Assembly: GCA_955652345.1 (NCBI GenBank)
Contig: CATPBV010000187.1
Location: forward strand, 1 to 6,528
DNA: 6,528 bases
Direction: 5' to 3'
Origin: an uncultured Solirubrobacteraceae bacterium
Lineage (GTDB): Bacteria > Actinomycetota > Thermoleophilia > Solirubrobacterales > Solirubrobacteraceae
Positions 5,777 to 6,528 of the stretch are shown here, in pieces. The first letter of the stretch is position 1. Every line of letters begins with the position of its first letter. A program made the translations under genes and the position numbers. The notes under the pieces are model-generated. The model had not been told where the DNA came from, made no database searches, and saw nothing but the letters and a program-made list of their open reading frames with translations.

Positions 5777-6511
5777 CTACTGAAGCAGCGACAGGAACCC
5801 GACGACGTTCTGGAACTTATGGCCTTGCTTCTGTAAGCCCGCGAACGAGGGCATCGGAGCCGTGGGGTTGATCAGCGTCGAGGCGATCGCCCCCGGCGCC
5901 AGGATCTTGCCGATGTGGCTCAGCGGGGGTCCCGGACCGCTGTTTCCGCTGTCGCCGAGCGTGTGGCACGCAAGACACCCAACCTGCCCGACTACGAGCT
6001 CGCCGGCGCGGAACGTCTGCTTCTCGCTCTGCGTCAGTCCCGCGGGCATTGGAACGTCGACCGTGTTCGGGGACTTGGTCGCCGCGCCGGAGTAGGTGAG
6101 GTACGCCATCGACGCGATCACCGTGATGCCCGCCGCCAGCGCGATCGGGCGCCGCTCGATCCGCCGCTCCGGGCTGCGGTCGTAGAACGGCAGCAGGAAC
6201 AGCAGGATCATGCAGATCGTCGGCACCCCGATCGTGGCCATCGGGGTCCACTTGGGCACGTTCTTCATGACCCGGAGCACCTCGAACAGGAAGTAGAAGT
6301 ACCAGTCGGGACGCGGAACGTAGGTGGTGGTCGTCGGATTGGCCTTGGGCCCGGTCTCCGCGCCGAACATCAGCGCGAGGAACACGATCATCAGCAGCAC
6401 GATCGCCGCCATCACCGAGTCCTTCGCCACGGCGTAGGGGAAGAACGGCTTGCCCTCGTTCTTGACGGTCGAGTATTCGCGGAGGTAGGTCTCCTTCTCG
6501 GCCTGGTTCAT
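5777..6511 (-). CDS. qcrC: Menaquinol:cytochrome c reductase cytochrome b/c subunit (QcrC type)
   Basis: A 244-residue fusion of a cytochrome b6f subunit IV-like part with a cytochrome c domain, the same layout and nearly the same length as Bacillus QcrC. It belongs to the membrane complex that oxidises menaquinol and passes electrons to cytochrome c. Three membrane helices fit at about 31-49, 91-110 and 122-141. The Qo-site motif PDWY (68-71) lies in RPDWYFYFLFEVLR, and PFYDRSPERR (108-117) is typical of the family. The C-terminal domain binds one covalent heme at C179-x-x-C182-H183, with M220 in APMPSF the probable second axial ligand. The ATG at 6511 gives the expected N-terminus; upstream is GGTGG as a modest ribosome binding site. 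The frame remains open to the window edge, so a slightly earlier start cannot be excluded. The Rieske and cytochrome b genes should lie just outside the window. Confidence 0.95.
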   Translation of the reverse strand: MNQAEKETYLREYSTVKNEGKPFFPYAVAKDSVMAAIVLLMIVFLALMFGAETGPKANPTTTTYVPRPDWYFYFLFEVLRVMKNVPKWTPMATIGVPTICMILLFLLPFYDRSPERRIERRPIALAAGITVIASMAYLTYSGAATKSPNTVDVPMPAGLTQSEKQTFRAGELVVGQVGCLACHTLGDSGNSGPGPPLSHIGKILAPGAIASTLINPTAPMPSFAGLQKQGHKFQNVVGFLSLLQ

Positions 6512-6528
6512 CTCGTGGCCACCGCTAG
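6508..6528 (-). CDS. Possible 3' end of an upstream gene (perhaps qcrB)
   Basis: In one minus-strand frame the edge reads LAVATR followed by TGA, overlapping the qcrC start as ATGA, a common form of translational coupling. Cytochrome b (qcrB) usually precedes qcrC. In another frame a TAG lies at 6525-6527, which could equally be the upstream stop. Only seven codons are visible, so this is a positional guess. Confidence 0.22.
   Translation of the reverse strand, partial: LAVATR

Overview
The window is visibly GC-rich, has short intergenic gaps, uses GTG and probably TTG starts, and carries a tatA-tatC pair plus menaquinone genes. This points to a high-GC Gram-positive bacterium. The best guess is a deep-branching actinobacterium of the Thermoleophilia/Solirubrobacterales type. 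That placement is inference, from the gene order and from how well the proteins match the family patterns I remember. No marker gene in the window proves it.

Layout. (1) Bases 1-327 hold no gene I can support. (2) Bases 328-883 (+) hold a type II toxin-antitoxin pair: a ribbon-helix-helix antitoxin overlapping a MazF/PemK-type endoribonuclease toxin. (3) Bases 884-1220 show nothing recognisable. (4) From 1221 to 3447 everything is on the minus strand. In transcription order it reads tatA, tatC, a membrane-anchored TPR-like protein, tRNA-Lys(CUU), then a clear rho-independent terminator. (5) Bases 3573-3968 (+) encode a small zinc-ribbon protein divergent from tatA. (6) A short convergent gap at 3969-4035 contains two GC-rich hairpins. 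(7) Bases 4036-6511 (minus) form a tight unit, in transcription order: the fused subunit IV/cytochrome c subunit of a menaquinol:cytochrome c reductase (QcrC type), menG (demethylmenaquinone methyltransferase), and a long-chain polyprenyl diphosphate synthase. The window ends just upstream of qcrC, where qcrB would be expected.

How the genes work together. The polyprenyl synthase makes the isoprenoid tail of menaquinone, MenG methylates demethylmenaquinone to menaquinone, and QcrC is part of the complex that oxidises menaquinol. So one operon carries both the making and the use of the same electron carrier. The Qo-site motif in QcrC is PDWY, the form associated with menaquinone-using bc complexes, which fits this reading. 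The second unit, tatA-tatC, exports folded proteins; Rieske proteins are common Tat substrates, which may link the two blocks functionally.

I found no CRISPR array, insertion sequence, integrase or clear new system. The most unusual items are a roughly 70-residue alanine/glutamine-rich insertion in the first external loop of TatC, the anchored TPR-like protein coupled to tatC, the conserved-looking zinc-ribbon protein, and a possibly leaderless toxin-antitoxin transcript near a tRNA gene.
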